The notes beneath the pieces are model-generated. The model did not search any database, had not been told where the DNA came from, and worked only from the letters and a program-made list of their open reading frames with translations. A stretch of 40,935 bases of DNA from a virus: positions 1 through 40,935 of the IMG/VR virus record IMGVR_UViG_3300021959_000110. One strand, 5' to 3'. Shown here piece by piece: positions 29,507 through 37,932 of this stretch; within the stretch, counting starts at the first letter, position 1, and each line of letters opens with the position of its first letter. The position numbers and the translations under genes are program-made.

Positions 29507-30823
29507 ATGAAATCTTTTAAAAACTTTGTTAGGCAGGAAACTATGGCGATAACAATGAAAGAGGCCCTTGAAACAATGCAGGACCTCAAATCTAAACTTA
29601 TTGAATTGGGTTATATTGAATTAAAAGATAAAGGCAGTAAGAAAGTTATCGTTGTTACTTCTGAACCTAGAACTGATGCAATGGCAAAAATACAGAATGC
29701 TCTTGCTGGTGCGAAGTTTAATCCAGATATGTCTGGTAGTTCAATTGGTGGTATCGAATTACCATCTGGTCTAGGTATTCTAATTAAATCTACAAAAGGC
29801 GGTGGTTCAGGTGCAGGTGCAGCGATGACAGCACTTGTCGAATCAGCACAGTGTTTATATTGTGCCGCTAGATGGTATGAAAACGGCAAATATGATGCAG
29901 ACTCATTAAAACGAGCCTATAAACACGTTGATGTTACTGAACCTCTTGACAAGATGATCAATGATCCTCCTGAAGACTGGATTAAAAGTTTCATTGTCAC
30001 CGCAGAAAAACTTTATGAAAAATATTCTAGTGTAAAGAATTATAAGTTTCATAGAGGTAGTTCGTGGGTAGACAGACTCGAAACCAGATTTAAAAAAGCA
30101 AACAAAATAGAAGGTGAATTTTCTAACCCTAACAAATGGACACCTGCTGATATTTGGATGGTGTCTAATAGTAGTAGTGAAGATTTCTCTGGCGCTGATT
30201 CTATTATTCAGTTGAATTCAATTCTACTCAAAGGAATTTTTGACAAACAAATTATTGGTGTTTCTCTGAAGAAGACTTCTTCTGCAAAGTTTTCAGAACA
30301 AAATCTTACAAAAGATAGAAGCACATATGAAATTAAAAATCCTTGGTATACGACAGGAAGAAGAAGCTTCTTTGCGTCTAAAGACATTTATCTAATATAT
30401 CATGAAGGAGAAGTACAGTTTAGAACGTTCAATGTTGGTTCTGGTTGGCAAGGCGAGATAAAAGGTAAGTACGCAAACCATGGAAAAATATCTCATGGTC
30501 CTGTTAACGCTATTGTCAAAAGATTATCAGGTAAATCTTTAGATGATCCTAAAGCGATTAAGATCATGTTTGATAAAAACCGAGACGGTTTAAACAAGAA
30601 ATTCTATGAATACTACAAAGATATAGAAACCAGGCCTCTTAGTTATAATAAATTTGTGGGAGAAATTAGTGGAAAAGATTGGGATTGGCACCTGAGTAAA
30701 TACTTAGGCGCACAATTAATCTCACTTGTCGGTAAAAAAGATGCCGAAAAAGTTATTGGTGCAGCTATTAGTTATGCATCATCCAATTCAGAAATGTCAG
30801 CTCCTTTTATAAAGATATCATAA
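29507..30823 (+). CDS. Late protein, possible head-internal, with nuclease-like core
   Basis: A 438-aa protein. The N-terminus MKSFKNFVRQE resembles the capsid-targeting peptide of T4 internal head proteins (MKTYQEFIAE). The body contains GGIELPSGLGILIKSTKGGGSGAGAAMTALVES near 80-110 and IIGVSLKKTSSAKFSE near 240-255. The second pattern recalls PD-(D/E)XK-type cores (S-L-K-K after a hydrophobic strand), but I cannot confirm a catalytic set. Late promoter and neighbours support packaging into the head or a role in assembly. Confidence 0.7.
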   Translation: MKSFKNFVRQETMAITMKEALETMQDLKSKLIELGYIELKDKGSKKVIVVTSEPRTDAMAKIQNALAGAKFNPDMSGSSIGGIELPSGLGILIKSTKGGGSGAGAAMTALVESAQCLYCAARWYENGKYDADSLKRAYKHVDVTEPLDKMINDPPEDWIKSFIVTAEKLYEKYSSVKNYKFHRGSSWVDRLETRFKKANKIEGEFSNPNKWTPADIWMVSNSSSEDFSGADSIIQLNSILLKGIFDKQIIGVSLKKTSSAKFSEQNLTKDRSTYEIKNPWYTTGRRSFFASKDIYLIYHEGEVQFRTFNVGSGWQGEIKGKYANHGKISHGPVNAIVKRLSGKSLDDPKAIKIMFDKNRDGLNKKFYEYYKDIETRPLSYNKFVGEISGKDWDWHLSKYLGAQLISLVGKKDAEKVIGAAISYASSNSEMSAPFIKIS

Positions 30824-30824
30824 A

Positions 30825-32054
30825 ATGCTTAGACTTAATTCATATCTTACAGAACAAAAGAATACTCACATGGAGCACATTGAAGACAATGTGTTAAATG
30901 GTGGAGTTGATGGCGCACGACAATCGATTAACTTCTTAAGTGCGTTACGAGACATGTTGGCTGGTAATTCAAAATCAGCTATTGATACAACAGTGAAGTG
31001 GGACGGAGCGCCCGCCATATTTGCAGGAGTGGATCCAAGTGATGGAAAATTTTTCGTTGCAAAAAAAGGTGTTTTTAATAAAAATCCGAAGGTATATAAG
31101 ACAGAAGCTGATGTTGATGCAGACACAAAAGGAGATTTGGCAGTCAAACTTAAAACTGCGCTCAAACATTTCTCTTCTCTCGGCATTAAAGGAGTCGTAC
31201 AAGGCGACCTGCTCTTTACTAAGGCTGATCTCGGGTCTATCAATTATGATGGTGTGGATCATGTTACTTTTCATCCTAATACCATTGTCTATGCTGTACC
31301 GTCTGACTCTGCTTTGGGAAAGCAAATTAAAAATTCAGAAATAGGTGTTGTATGGCACACTACATATACAGGTGATTCTTTTGAAACTATGAAGGCTACA
31401 TTTGCAAAACCTATTGCAGATAGTCTAAACAGTTCTACTAAAGTATGGTCAACTGATGCAGTCTACCGTGATGTATCTGGTAAAGTCACTCTTACAGATA
31501 GTGAAACAAAACAAATCACCAAACATCTTTCCGATGCCGGCAAAATTTTTAAACAGATAGATAGAAAGACGCTTAACGGCATATCGGAAAATGATGAATT
31601 ACTTCAGCGTGTAAAGACCTTCTTGAATTCAAAGGTTCGTCAAGGTCAGCGTATGGGTAATACAGCGAAACTTACAGACGACTTGGTTAAAAGTCTAATG
31701 GATTTCTTTGAACAAGAAAAAGGATCAAAGAAAACTGAAAGAGGCAAATCGGCTGTATCAGCGCGTCAACAAAGTGTAATGTCATATTTTGCTACAGTAG
31801 ATAAACGCAAAATAAAACTGATCTTTGATCTTATGGATAAGATAGTTGAAGCAAAACTTATTATCATAAAGAAAATGGATCAAGCGAAAACTATCAACAC
31901 ATTACTTCTGACAGACAAAGGTTACAAGGTAACTGGTCAAGAAGGATTTGTTGCAGTTGATAGAATTAAAGGTAATGCCGTCAAATTGGTTGATAGGCTA
32001 CAATTTAGTTATGCCAACTTCTCTACAGAAATCAAAAAGGGTTGGCAAAAATGA
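30825..32054 (+). CDS. Nucleotidyltransferase-fold (ligase-like) late protein, DUF6267-like
   Basis: A 409-aa protein. The N-terminus MLRLNSYLTEQ again resembles a capsid-targeting peptide and contains L-T-E, which fits the T4 prohead protease consensus. TTVKWDGAPAIFAG (about 45-58) has the KxDG nucleotide-attachment motif of RNA/DNA ligases. FVAKKGVF and GVVQGDLLF lie where motifs III and IV are expected, with a Gln for the usual Glu. The C-terminal half is helical and basic. A packaged ligase-like enzyme is possible, or a degenerate non-catalytic member. It starts 1 base after the preceding stop. Confidence 0.7.
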   Translation: MLRLNSYLTEQKNTHMEHIEDNVLNGGVDGARQSINFLSALRDMLAGNSKSAIDTTVKWDGAPAIFAGVDPSDGKFFVAKKGVFNKNPKVYKTEADVDADTKGDLAVKLKTALKHFSSLGIKGVVQGDLLFTKADLGSINYDGVDHVTFHPNTIVYAVPSDSALGKQIKNSEIGVVWHTTYTGDSFETMKATFAKPIADSLNSSTKVWSTDAVYRDVSGKVTLTDSETKQITKHLSDAGKIFKQIDRKTLNGISENDELLQRVKTFLNSKVRQGQRMGNTAKLTDDLVKSLMDFFEQEKGSKKTERGKSAVSARQQSVMSYFATVDKRKIKLIFDLMDKIVEAKLIIIKKMDQAKTINTLLLTDKGYKVTGQEGFVAVDRIKGNAVKLVDRLQFSYANFSTEIKKGWQK

Positions 32055-32065
32055 GGAGAAATAAA

Positions 32066-32545
32066 ATGAAAAAATTTGCAATTATTGGTATCGCCGCAGT
32101 AGCAGTTGTCGCAGCCGGTAGTGTAGGTTATGCGACTGTAAGCAATGATTGTGGTTATGATGAAAAAGGTCAGTTCCACAGTGGCGGCAAAGTGTATGCA
32201 TTTGGTACAATGGAAGATGCAAGAGCCTGTGCAGCAAAAGGCATACTTCCTGAAGTAGTATCAAAGCGTCTTGGTATATTTGGTTCAAGTAAAGAAGCAA
32301 ACGAGATTAAAGCACTAAATGCAAAAGTAATCGCTGACAAGAAAGCAGCTGAAGAAGCAGCGCGTAAAGCAGCTGAAGAGGCCGCTGCAAAGAAAGCGGC
32401 AGAAGAAGCAGCACGCAAAGCTGCTGAAGAAGAAGCCGCTAAAAAGGCAGCAGCAGAAGAGGAAGCACGCAAAGCAGCGGCATTACTTCTTTTAGAAGCA
32501 GCTAAAGAAAAGGCATCAGCGCCAGTACCAGCAGAAGCAAAGTGA
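32066..32545 (+). CDS. Secreted Ala/Lys/Glu-rich TolA-like protein
   Basis: A 159-aa protein. It has a signal sequence or N-terminal anchor (KKFAIIGIAAVAVVAAGSVGYA), then a small domain with two cysteines (SNDCGYDEKGQF and DARACAAKG). A long single helix follows, built of KKAAEEAARKAAEEAA-type repeats, like the periplasm-spanning domain of TolA. ATG 32066 has GAGGAG 6-7 bases upstream. It could span the periplasm (spanin-like or Tol interference); this is inference. Confidence 0.72.
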   Translation: MKKFAIIGIAAVAVVAAGSVGYATVSNDCGYDEKGQFHSGGKVYAFGTMEDARACAAKGILPEVVSKRLGIFGSSKEANEIKALNAKVIADKKAAEEAARKAAEEAAAKKAAEEAARKAAEEEAAKKAAAEEEARKAAALLLLEAAKEKASAPVPAEAK

Positions 32546-32551
32546 CGCTTA

Positions 32552-32559
32552 TATAAATA
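32552..32559 (+). promoter_or_regulatory. T4-type late promoter
   Basis: TATAAATA in the intergenic gap, 57 bases before the 958-aa gene. Clear of coding sequence and in line with the other late promoters. Confidence 0.8.
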
Positions 32560-32615
32560 TGTTCAAATAGACTAACTTCTCCAAGTTAGGCCAAGGCAAC
32601 CCTCAGGAGAGAGAT

Positions 32616-35492
32616 ATGGACAAGAAAGAAGATAAAAAAGATTCGAAGAAACAAGTTGCACTTGTTAAGAACACAATCGAATTAAATCCTAAATTAAACG
32701 AAGCAAAATCTGATGTAGGTGTGTTTACATGGGGTAGAATGAATCCCATGACAATCGGCCATGAAAAGTTGGTCGATAAGGTAATGGCTGTTGCTAGACA
32801 AAATGCAGCAATGCCTCATGTATTTCTCACACATTCTTTTGATTCAAAAAAGAACCCTCTTCCTTATAAAACAAAAATTCGTTTAGCGAAGAAGGCTTTT
32901 GGTAACATTGTTACAGAGTCAAGAGCAAAGACTATCATGCAGGCAATGCAAGAACTACAAGGTATGCATAAGAAGATTATTCTTGTGGTCGGTTCTGATC
33001 GTGTAAATGAATTTAAAACATTATTGACCAAGTACAATGGTAAAGATTATAACTTCGAATCTATCGAAGTTGTTTCTGCTGGCGAACGCGATCCTGATGC
33101 AGACGATGTATCAGGTATGTCAGCATCTAAGATGCGTGAACTTGCCGCTGATAACAATGTAGAAGAATTCAAGAAAGGCCTTCCTCGTAAACTACAATCT
33201 TCCGCACAGAGAATTATAGACAATGTGCGCGACGGTATGCAGATTGCAGAAGAGTTAGAGGCAGAAGGTCTATTATCAGAAGTATTGACTCTTGCACAGC
33301 GCCGTAAGAGAGCAATGGCTATTCGTAGATCAAAGGCAAAGATTCGTCGCGGTAGACTTATTGCACAACGCAAACTTGCGCCTAAAGAAAAATTACAAAA
33401 AAGATCCAGACGAATGGCGATTAGATTTATTCGCAAAAGAGTTGCTGGAGAAAAAGGTAAATCATATGCAAGTCTTTCTCCTGGAGAAAAGGCGCGTATC
33501 GATTCTCTGGTTCAAAAGAGAAAAGCTGCGATTAGCACAATTGCAAAGAGACTTATGCCTAAGGTTCAAAAGGCAGAGCGTGAAAGACTTCGCGCTTTTA
33601 TGTCTTCGAAGAAAGAAGAACTATATGTAGACGCCTTCGATATTATCTTTGAGAATTGGTTAAACGAAGTAAGTCAGGACAAAGATATTAAAGATCGTGA
33701 AGGTACACAACCTGCGAAGTATCATAAAGGTTTAGCAAAGTCTACAAAGGCAAAGAGAGACGCACAGTTCCAGAAACAAGGCGAAATGGATTCTGGTGAT
33801 CCAAACGCTTACAAAGATGCGCCTGGTGACAGCAAAGAAACTAAGCCATCAAAATATACCAAAAGATTTCATCAGATGTTTGGCAAAGAACAGAACATGA
33901 AATTCGATAAAAGGTTTCGTTTTAATCAAAAAGTTTCTGTGACTGAAGATCAACTATTTCATATCATCGATGAAATGTTTGAATATTATGAAAACGAAAA
34001 ATTAAACGAAAATGCAGAAGCCGGTCTTAAAAAGAAAGCAGAGAAGTCTGGTATCTCATATTCTATTCTAAAAAAAGTATATGACCGTGGCATGGCTGCA
34101 TGGAAATCAGGTCATCGTCCTGGTGCGACTCAACAACAGTGGGGTTACGCTCGTGTAAACAGTTTCATCACTGGTGGTAAGACAAGAACAACTGCCGATG
34201 CAGATTTATGGAGACAACATAAAGAAAGTTTAGATGCAGATTTTGAAAACTTCTTAGGCGAAGAGACAAGTATATACACAAAAACTGCGGCAAAAGCGAA
34301 GAATAAAGAAGGCACAGTATATGCGTTCGGCCGAGAAAAAAGTTTAGACGGACTACCAAAAGAAAAAGGTGGTTATGCCGTTTTTAAATTAGCATCTAAT
34401 TATGATGGACAAGTTCGTGGCGGTATCAGAAAGAGTTGGGTTTTAGTTCAAAAAGGTTTATCATATGAAGAAGCTGTTAAACTGATGAATAAAAGACTCA
34501 AATATAAAGGCTTTAATGAATCTATTGACGAAGATATTGCCATTCAGTTAGAACGTGATAAAGACCAATATGTTCTACATATGAAAGAGGTTGGCAAGAA
34601 AGGTGCACCAAGAAGTGTACCAAAAGGTAGAGTTGAACTTCGTGGTAAAGCAAACTACGAAGGTAATGGTTATGATCCAAAAGACAAACTTCATAAGTTT
34701 TTAGACGCTGTAGGCAAAGGTGTAAATATGTCTGATCTTATGAATGGCAATGTTGCTGTTCTATCAGATAAGAATCCTAGAGCACAAAAAGGTCTAGAGG
34801 CTGCTAAGAAACTCATGGGCGAATCGACAGAAGACCACAGAAAAGACTATGAAACATTTGCAAAAATGTATACACAGTTGAATAAAGCAATCGATGATGC
34901 AAAAGTAGAATTAAAAAAGTTTGATCATCTAAGAGGCCCTACAGGCATGACTCCTGATAATGTAAAGTCTAGTCCAGAATATAAAAAGGCAAAGGCAAAC
35001 TACGAAAAAGCATCCAATTTAACTAAGAGATTTCTAAAGGGCGTCCCTAGCGCCTTTTTGAAAAAATACTCACAATCAAAAAGATTAAGAAGAGAAGAAG
35101 TTGAACTTTATGAATCAGTTCCTAAAGACGACTTGAACTTTGTAGCAACTGGTGGAGCATTTGGTAAGAAAAGAAGATTCCCCACTTTTGTTGTTAAAAA
35201 AGAAGGCATTAAATACAAAGCATACGACGAACAAGACAAGATGAATCTCAAAGCATCATCTAACTCTTTAAAGGGATTGGCTAGTATGTTGAAGCCTTAC
35301 ATAGAGAAAAGAATAGGCGGCACTTGGAAACTAGAAGAAGACACAGAAACCGCAACACAAAACCTGGACGAAGCGTTTACTGCTGCGTTTGGCGTCACTA
35401 TGTTTGCTAATGATTTCGAAGAACTTAAAGTACATGGTGGATTTCAATTACATCCGTCAGTAGATGAAATTGACGAAGACGACGAAGAATAA
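32616..35492 (+). CDS. 958-aa multidomain late protein with N-terminal nucleotidyltransferase
   Basis: Residues 33-205 form a CTP/NMN adenylyltransferase-type domain: VGVFTWGRMNPMTIGHEKL (HxGH-like, with TIGH), LVVGSDRVNEF and SGMSASKMRELA. Residues 222-340 are extremely basic helices (RRKRAMAIRRSKAKIRRGR). Residues about 470-530 match DUF5824 (ISYSILKKVYDRGMAAWKSGHRPG, QQWGYARVNSFI). Further small domains lie near 555-630, 640-730, 740-830 and 835-905. The boundaries carry L-x-E sequences, the T4 prohead protease consensus: LNE (27), LSE (~220), WLNE (~350), KLNE (~464), FLGE (~547), LYE (~834), LEE (~907), LDE (~918). Related pieces occur as separate head genes in other marine T4-like phages, as I recall. 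Probably a packaged polyprotein or scaffold-associated protein. Confidence 0.8.
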   Translation: MDKKEDKKDSKKQVALVKNTIELNPKLNEAKSDVGVFTWGRMNPMTIGHEKLVDKVMAVARQNAAMPHVFLTHSFDSKKNPLPYKTKIRLAKKAFGNIVTESRAKTIMQAMQELQGMHKKIILVVGSDRVNEFKTLLTKYNGKDYNFESIEVVSAGERDPDADDVSGMSASKMRELAADNNVEEFKKGLPRKLQSSAQRIIDNVRDGMQIAEELEAEGLLSEVLTLAQRRKRAMAIRRSKAKIRRGRLIAQRKLAPKEKLQKRSRRMAIRFIRKRVAGEKGKSYASLSPGEKARIDSLVQKRKAAISTIAKRLMPKVQKAERERLRAFMSSKKEELYVDAFDIIFENWLNEVSQDKDIKDREGTQPAKYHKGLAKSTKAKRDAQFQKQGEMDSGDPNAYKDAPGDSKETKPSKYTKRFHQMFGKEQNMKFDKRFRFNQKVSVTEDQLFHIIDEMFEYYENEKLNENAEAGLKKKAEKSGISYSILKKVYDRGMAAWKSGHRPGATQQQWGYARVNSFITGGKTRTTADADLWRQHKESLDADFENFLGEETSIYTKTAAKAKNKEGTVYAFGREKSLDGLPKEKGGYAVFKLASNYDGQVRGGIRKSWVLVQKGLSYEEAVKLMNKRLKYKGFNESIDEDIAIQLERDKDQYVLHMKEVGKKGAPRSVPKGRVELRGKANYEGNGYDPKDKLHKFLDAVGKGVNMSDLMNGNVAVLSDKNPRAQKGLEAAKKLMGESTEDHRKDYETFAKMYTQLNKAIDDAKVELKKFDHLRGPTGMTPDNVKSSPEYKKAKANYEKASNLTKRFLKGVPSAFLKKYSQSKRLRREEVELYESVPKDDLNFVATGGAFGKKRRFPTFVVKKEGIKYKAYDEQDKMNLKASSNSLKGLASMLKPYIEKRIGGTWKLEEDTETATQNLDEAFTAAFGVTMFANDFEELKVHGGFQLHPSVDEIDEDDEE

Positions 35493-35527
35493 TTTGTAAT
35501 AAAAAATATTATGAAAGGAATTTTGTG

Positions 35528-36415
35528 ATGCCTGATTATAGAAGGACTGATGTGAGTTATACGGATTCATTTAACGCCTTTGCTGTTAAAGATGTTCCTT
35601 TAATTGAACCAGGGGATGATGTTGCACAAATAATTATTGATTCAATCGAAAAGATGGGTAAAACCATAAAAGAAAATGATATTTTTATTATAGCATCAAA
35701 AATTGTATCTAAAGCGGATCCGAATTGTTATGTTGATTTGAGAACAATTGTACCAAGTGAGAGGGCTTTAGCATTAGCTAAGTTACTTGATCCTCGTAGG
35801 GATGCGAGACATATTGAACTTACTTTACAACAAGGAAAATTGTTAGGTTGGTCATTCACCGGGTTATTGATTGAACTAGAGAATGGAATGATATTACCTC
35901 ACGCAGGATTGGACAGAGATAATATAAAAAACACAGACGCTAGTGATATTACAATAAAACTTCCAGAAGATCCTGATAAATCTGCTAAAGAAATAAGAGT
36001 GAAATTAGAAGAACATTATAAAGTGAAACTTGGAGTAATTTTGAATGACACTATGATTAGAAGTTGGCGAAACGGTGGTATGGGAATGTCTATAGGTTCT
36101 TCTGGAGTAAAAGTTCTCGACGAAATACATAAAGATCAATTTAGAAATATGTGTTTAGAAACTGGTAGACCATTAGGATTTAGGAATGTTATGAATATAG
36201 GAGATCAATTAGCCGGCATTGGAACTCTTTTAATGGGAGAGACTATTGAAGGAATACCTCTTGTTGTCATACAAGGATTTAATCTAAGTAATAATACTCA
36301 AGATTCTAGACTTTTAAGTCACACACGAAAAAATCTTATGGATATACATGAAATTCAACAGTATGAATATCAACCTAATGGTACTGATAAGGTTTACTAT
36401 TTTAAACCTAAATAA
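35528..36415 (+). CDS. CofE-like coenzyme F420 gamma-glutamyl ligase
   Basis: A 295-aa protein with the CofE pattern: VPLIEPGDDVAQIIIDS, DIFIIASKIVSKADPN, the active-site stretch NGMILPHAGLDRDNI, KLPEDPDKSAKEIR, LGVILNDTMIRSWRNGGMG, MSIGSSGVKVLD and PLVVIQGFN. CofE adds glutamates to F420-0 using GTP. The enzyme is somewhat longer than typical (about 250 aa). No other F420 gene is in the window, so the phage may lengthen a host cofactor tail, or use the fold to add glutamate elsewhere. ATG 35528 is preferred (AGGAA 7 bases upstream) over GTG 35525. Confidence 0.82.
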   Translation: MPDYRRTDVSYTDSFNAFAVKDVPLIEPGDDVAQIIIDSIEKMGKTIKENDIFIIASKIVSKADPNCYVDLRTIVPSERALALAKLLDPRRDARHIELTLQQGKLLGWSFTGLLIELENGMILPHAGLDRDNIKNTDASDITIKLPEDPDKSAKEIRVKLEEHYKVKLGVILNDTMIRSWRNGGMGMSIGSSGVKVLDEIHKDQFRNMCLETGRPLGFRNVMNIGDQLAGIGTLLMGETIEGIPLVVIQGFNLSNNTQDSRLLSHTRKNLMDIHEIQQYEYQPNGTDKVYYFKPK

Positions 36416-36438
36416 TATTATATTTAAGGAGCCAAACA

Positions 36439-36978
36439 ATGTTCAAATTTGAACAACATGCAAATGTAAGCAAAGCACTCGCGTTCATGGAAGCAAGAGA
36501 AATACCTTTGATAGACAATGTATATCGACCTCTATCAGAAAGTTATTTTGCATTCTTTCGTGAAGCAAGGCAGGCTTACAAAGACGGTACACTAAAAGTA
36601 TCGACGCTTGATGCTCAGATTTTAGACACAGACCTTGGTGAGTTTGCTTTTTATGAAGGCCAAGAAGTACCTCTTGATTGTCCTCTAATTGAAGAAGACG
36701 AGAAAGTAGAACTTGGTAAACCTAAGCGCGGTGGCCCAAAGAAGTTTTATGTGTTTGTGAAAGACCCATCAACTGGCAACGTCAAGAAAGTTACTTGGGG
36801 TGATACAACTGGTCTAAAAGCGAAGATAAATAACCCAGCAGCGAGAAAGTCTTTTGCCGCAAGGCATCAATGTGACACTCGCAACGATAAGACAACAGCA
36901 TCTTATTGGGCCTGTCGTTTACCACGATATGCAAAATCATTAGGTATGCAAGTTGATAACCCAGGAGCATGGTGGTAA
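36439..36978 (+). CDS. Conserved phage protein (DUF5872-like C-terminus)
   Basis: A 179-aa protein. Residues 1-85 are a helical segment (FFREARQAYKDGTLKVSTLDAQIL). The C-terminal block GGPKKFYVFVKDPSTGNVKKVTWGDTTGL, then NPAARKSFAARHQCDTRNDK and ASYWACRLPRYAKSLG, belongs to a family I recall as DUF5872, widespread in T4-like marine phages. The two cysteines in HQCD and WACR may bind metal. Role unknown; it sits among late genes. Confidence 0.78.
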   Translation: MFKFEQHANVSKALAFMEAREIPLIDNVYRPLSESYFAFFREARQAYKDGTLKVSTLDAQILDTDLGEFAFYEGQEVPLDCPLIEEDEKVELGKPKRGGPKKFYVFVKDPSTGNVKKVTWGDTTGLKAKINNPAARKSFAARHQCDTRNDKTTASYWACRLPRYAKSLGMQVDNPGAWW

Positions 36979-36979
36979 A

Positions 36980-37441
36980 ATGTATGAGTATAGATGTAAA
37001 ATTCTTAAAGTGGTCGATGGTGACACGGTAGATGTTGACATTGATCTTGGTTTCGATGTTGTTTTATCAAATCAAAGAATACGTCTATATGGCGTAGACA
37101 CACCAGAATCTAGAACTAAAGATTTGACAGAAAAACGATTCGGTTTAATGGCCAAACATTTTGTTGAAGAACAATTGCCTGTTGGTTCGTTTCAAACTTT
37201 GAAAACAAGAAAAGATGCAACTGGTAAATTTGGTAGAATTTTAGGAGAGTTTCCTATTGAATATGAATATGAAAAGGTTACGATTAAATCAACTGTAAAT
37301 GAACAACTTATTAAAAACCATTTAGCCGTTGCATATTTTGGCCAATCAAAAGAAGCTATATTAGAACAACATCTAAAGAATAGAACATTTTTTAAAGAAG
37401 ACGAAAATATGATACCCGACACTTCGGACCAAGGATGTTAA
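36980..37441 (+). CDS. Thermonuclease-family (SNase-like) endonuclease
   Basis: A 153-aa OB-fold nuclease: KILKVVDGDTVDVDIDLGF (metal-binding Asp), RIRLYGVDTPESRT (catalytic Arg and Glu region), KDATGKFGRILGEF (second Arg) and INEQ-type ending VNEQLIKNHLAVAYFG. No signal peptide, so it acts in the cytoplasm or from the virion, possibly degrading host DNA or processing phage DNA. ATG 36980 begins 1 base after the preceding stop. Confidence 0.88.
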   Translation: MYEYRCKILKVVDGDTVDVDIDLGFDVVLSNQRIRLYGVDTPESRTKDLTEKRFGLMAKHFVEEQLPVGSFQTLKTRKDATGKFGRILGEFPIEYEYEKVTIKSTVNEQLIKNHLAVAYFGQSKEAILEQHLKNRTFFKEDENMIPDTSDQGC

Positions 37442-37451
37442 ACATAAAAAA

Positions 37452-37649
37452 ATGAGTGTAACTGGTGGAATACAAACAGGAACCAGCGGTAATACTGGTG
37501 GTTGCCAAAACTGCGGACATTCAAGTCATTGCGGAAATGAACTCCGAGAAGAATTTCGGCATCAAAGAGACAACTCTATTATGGGCATGATTGTTGTTTG
37601 TAATTGTTGTAGGTGTGAAAAATGCGAAGATATAACGAAGAAAGAATAG
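37452..37649 (+). CDS. Small cysteine-rich metal-binding protein
   Basis: A 65-aa protein with two Cys clusters, GGCQNCGHSSHCGNE and VVCNCCRCEKCED, eight cysteines in all. They are arranged like a rubredoxin/zinc-ribbon pair or a metallothionein-like site. A similar small gene is common in marine T4-like phages, as I recall. It overlaps the next gene by 28 bases. Confidence 0.72.
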   Translation: MSVTGGIQTGTSGNTGGCQNCGHSSHCGNELREEFRHQRDNSIMGMIVVCNCCRCEKCEDITKKE

Positions 37650-37918
37650 ACAACATAATTTTAAGAGAATTTTCTGTTGAAGATAGTGAAAAAGAACTAG
37701 ATTGGCATAGAGATTCGCACAACAGATATGTCGAGGTTTTAGAAGGAGATGATTGGTTATTTCAATTCGATAATGAATTGCCTTTTAAAGTAATACCTGG
37801 CGACCATTTTTATATACAGGCTAACACTTATCATAGATTGTTAAGAGGCACTACAAACCTTAAAATAAAAATAACAGAAGATATAAATAAAACAAACCAA
37901 GCTGTAAAGCATTTTTAA
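37622..37918 (+). CDS. Small cupin-fold protein
   Basis: A 98-aa single-domain cupin. LDWHRDSHNRYVEVLEGDDWLFQFD gives the first motif with two His and a Glu, and FKVIPGDHFYIQANTYHRLLRGTTNL gives the second with a His. Metal binding is likely. Enzyme activity cannot be inferred; phage cupins of this size are common and unassigned. Confidence 0.78.
   Translation: MRRYNEERIDNIILREFSVEDSEKELDWHRDSHNRYVEVLEGDDWLFQFDNELPFKVIPGDHFYIQANTYHRLLRGTTNLKIKITEDINKTNQAVKHF
37882..37889 (+). promoter_or_regulatory. T4-type late promoter
   Basis: TATAAATA in the end of the cupin gene, 43 bases before a structural-type gene. The distance to the start matches the other late promoters. Confidence 0.68.
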
Positions 37919-37932
37919 CAAGGAGATAAGAT

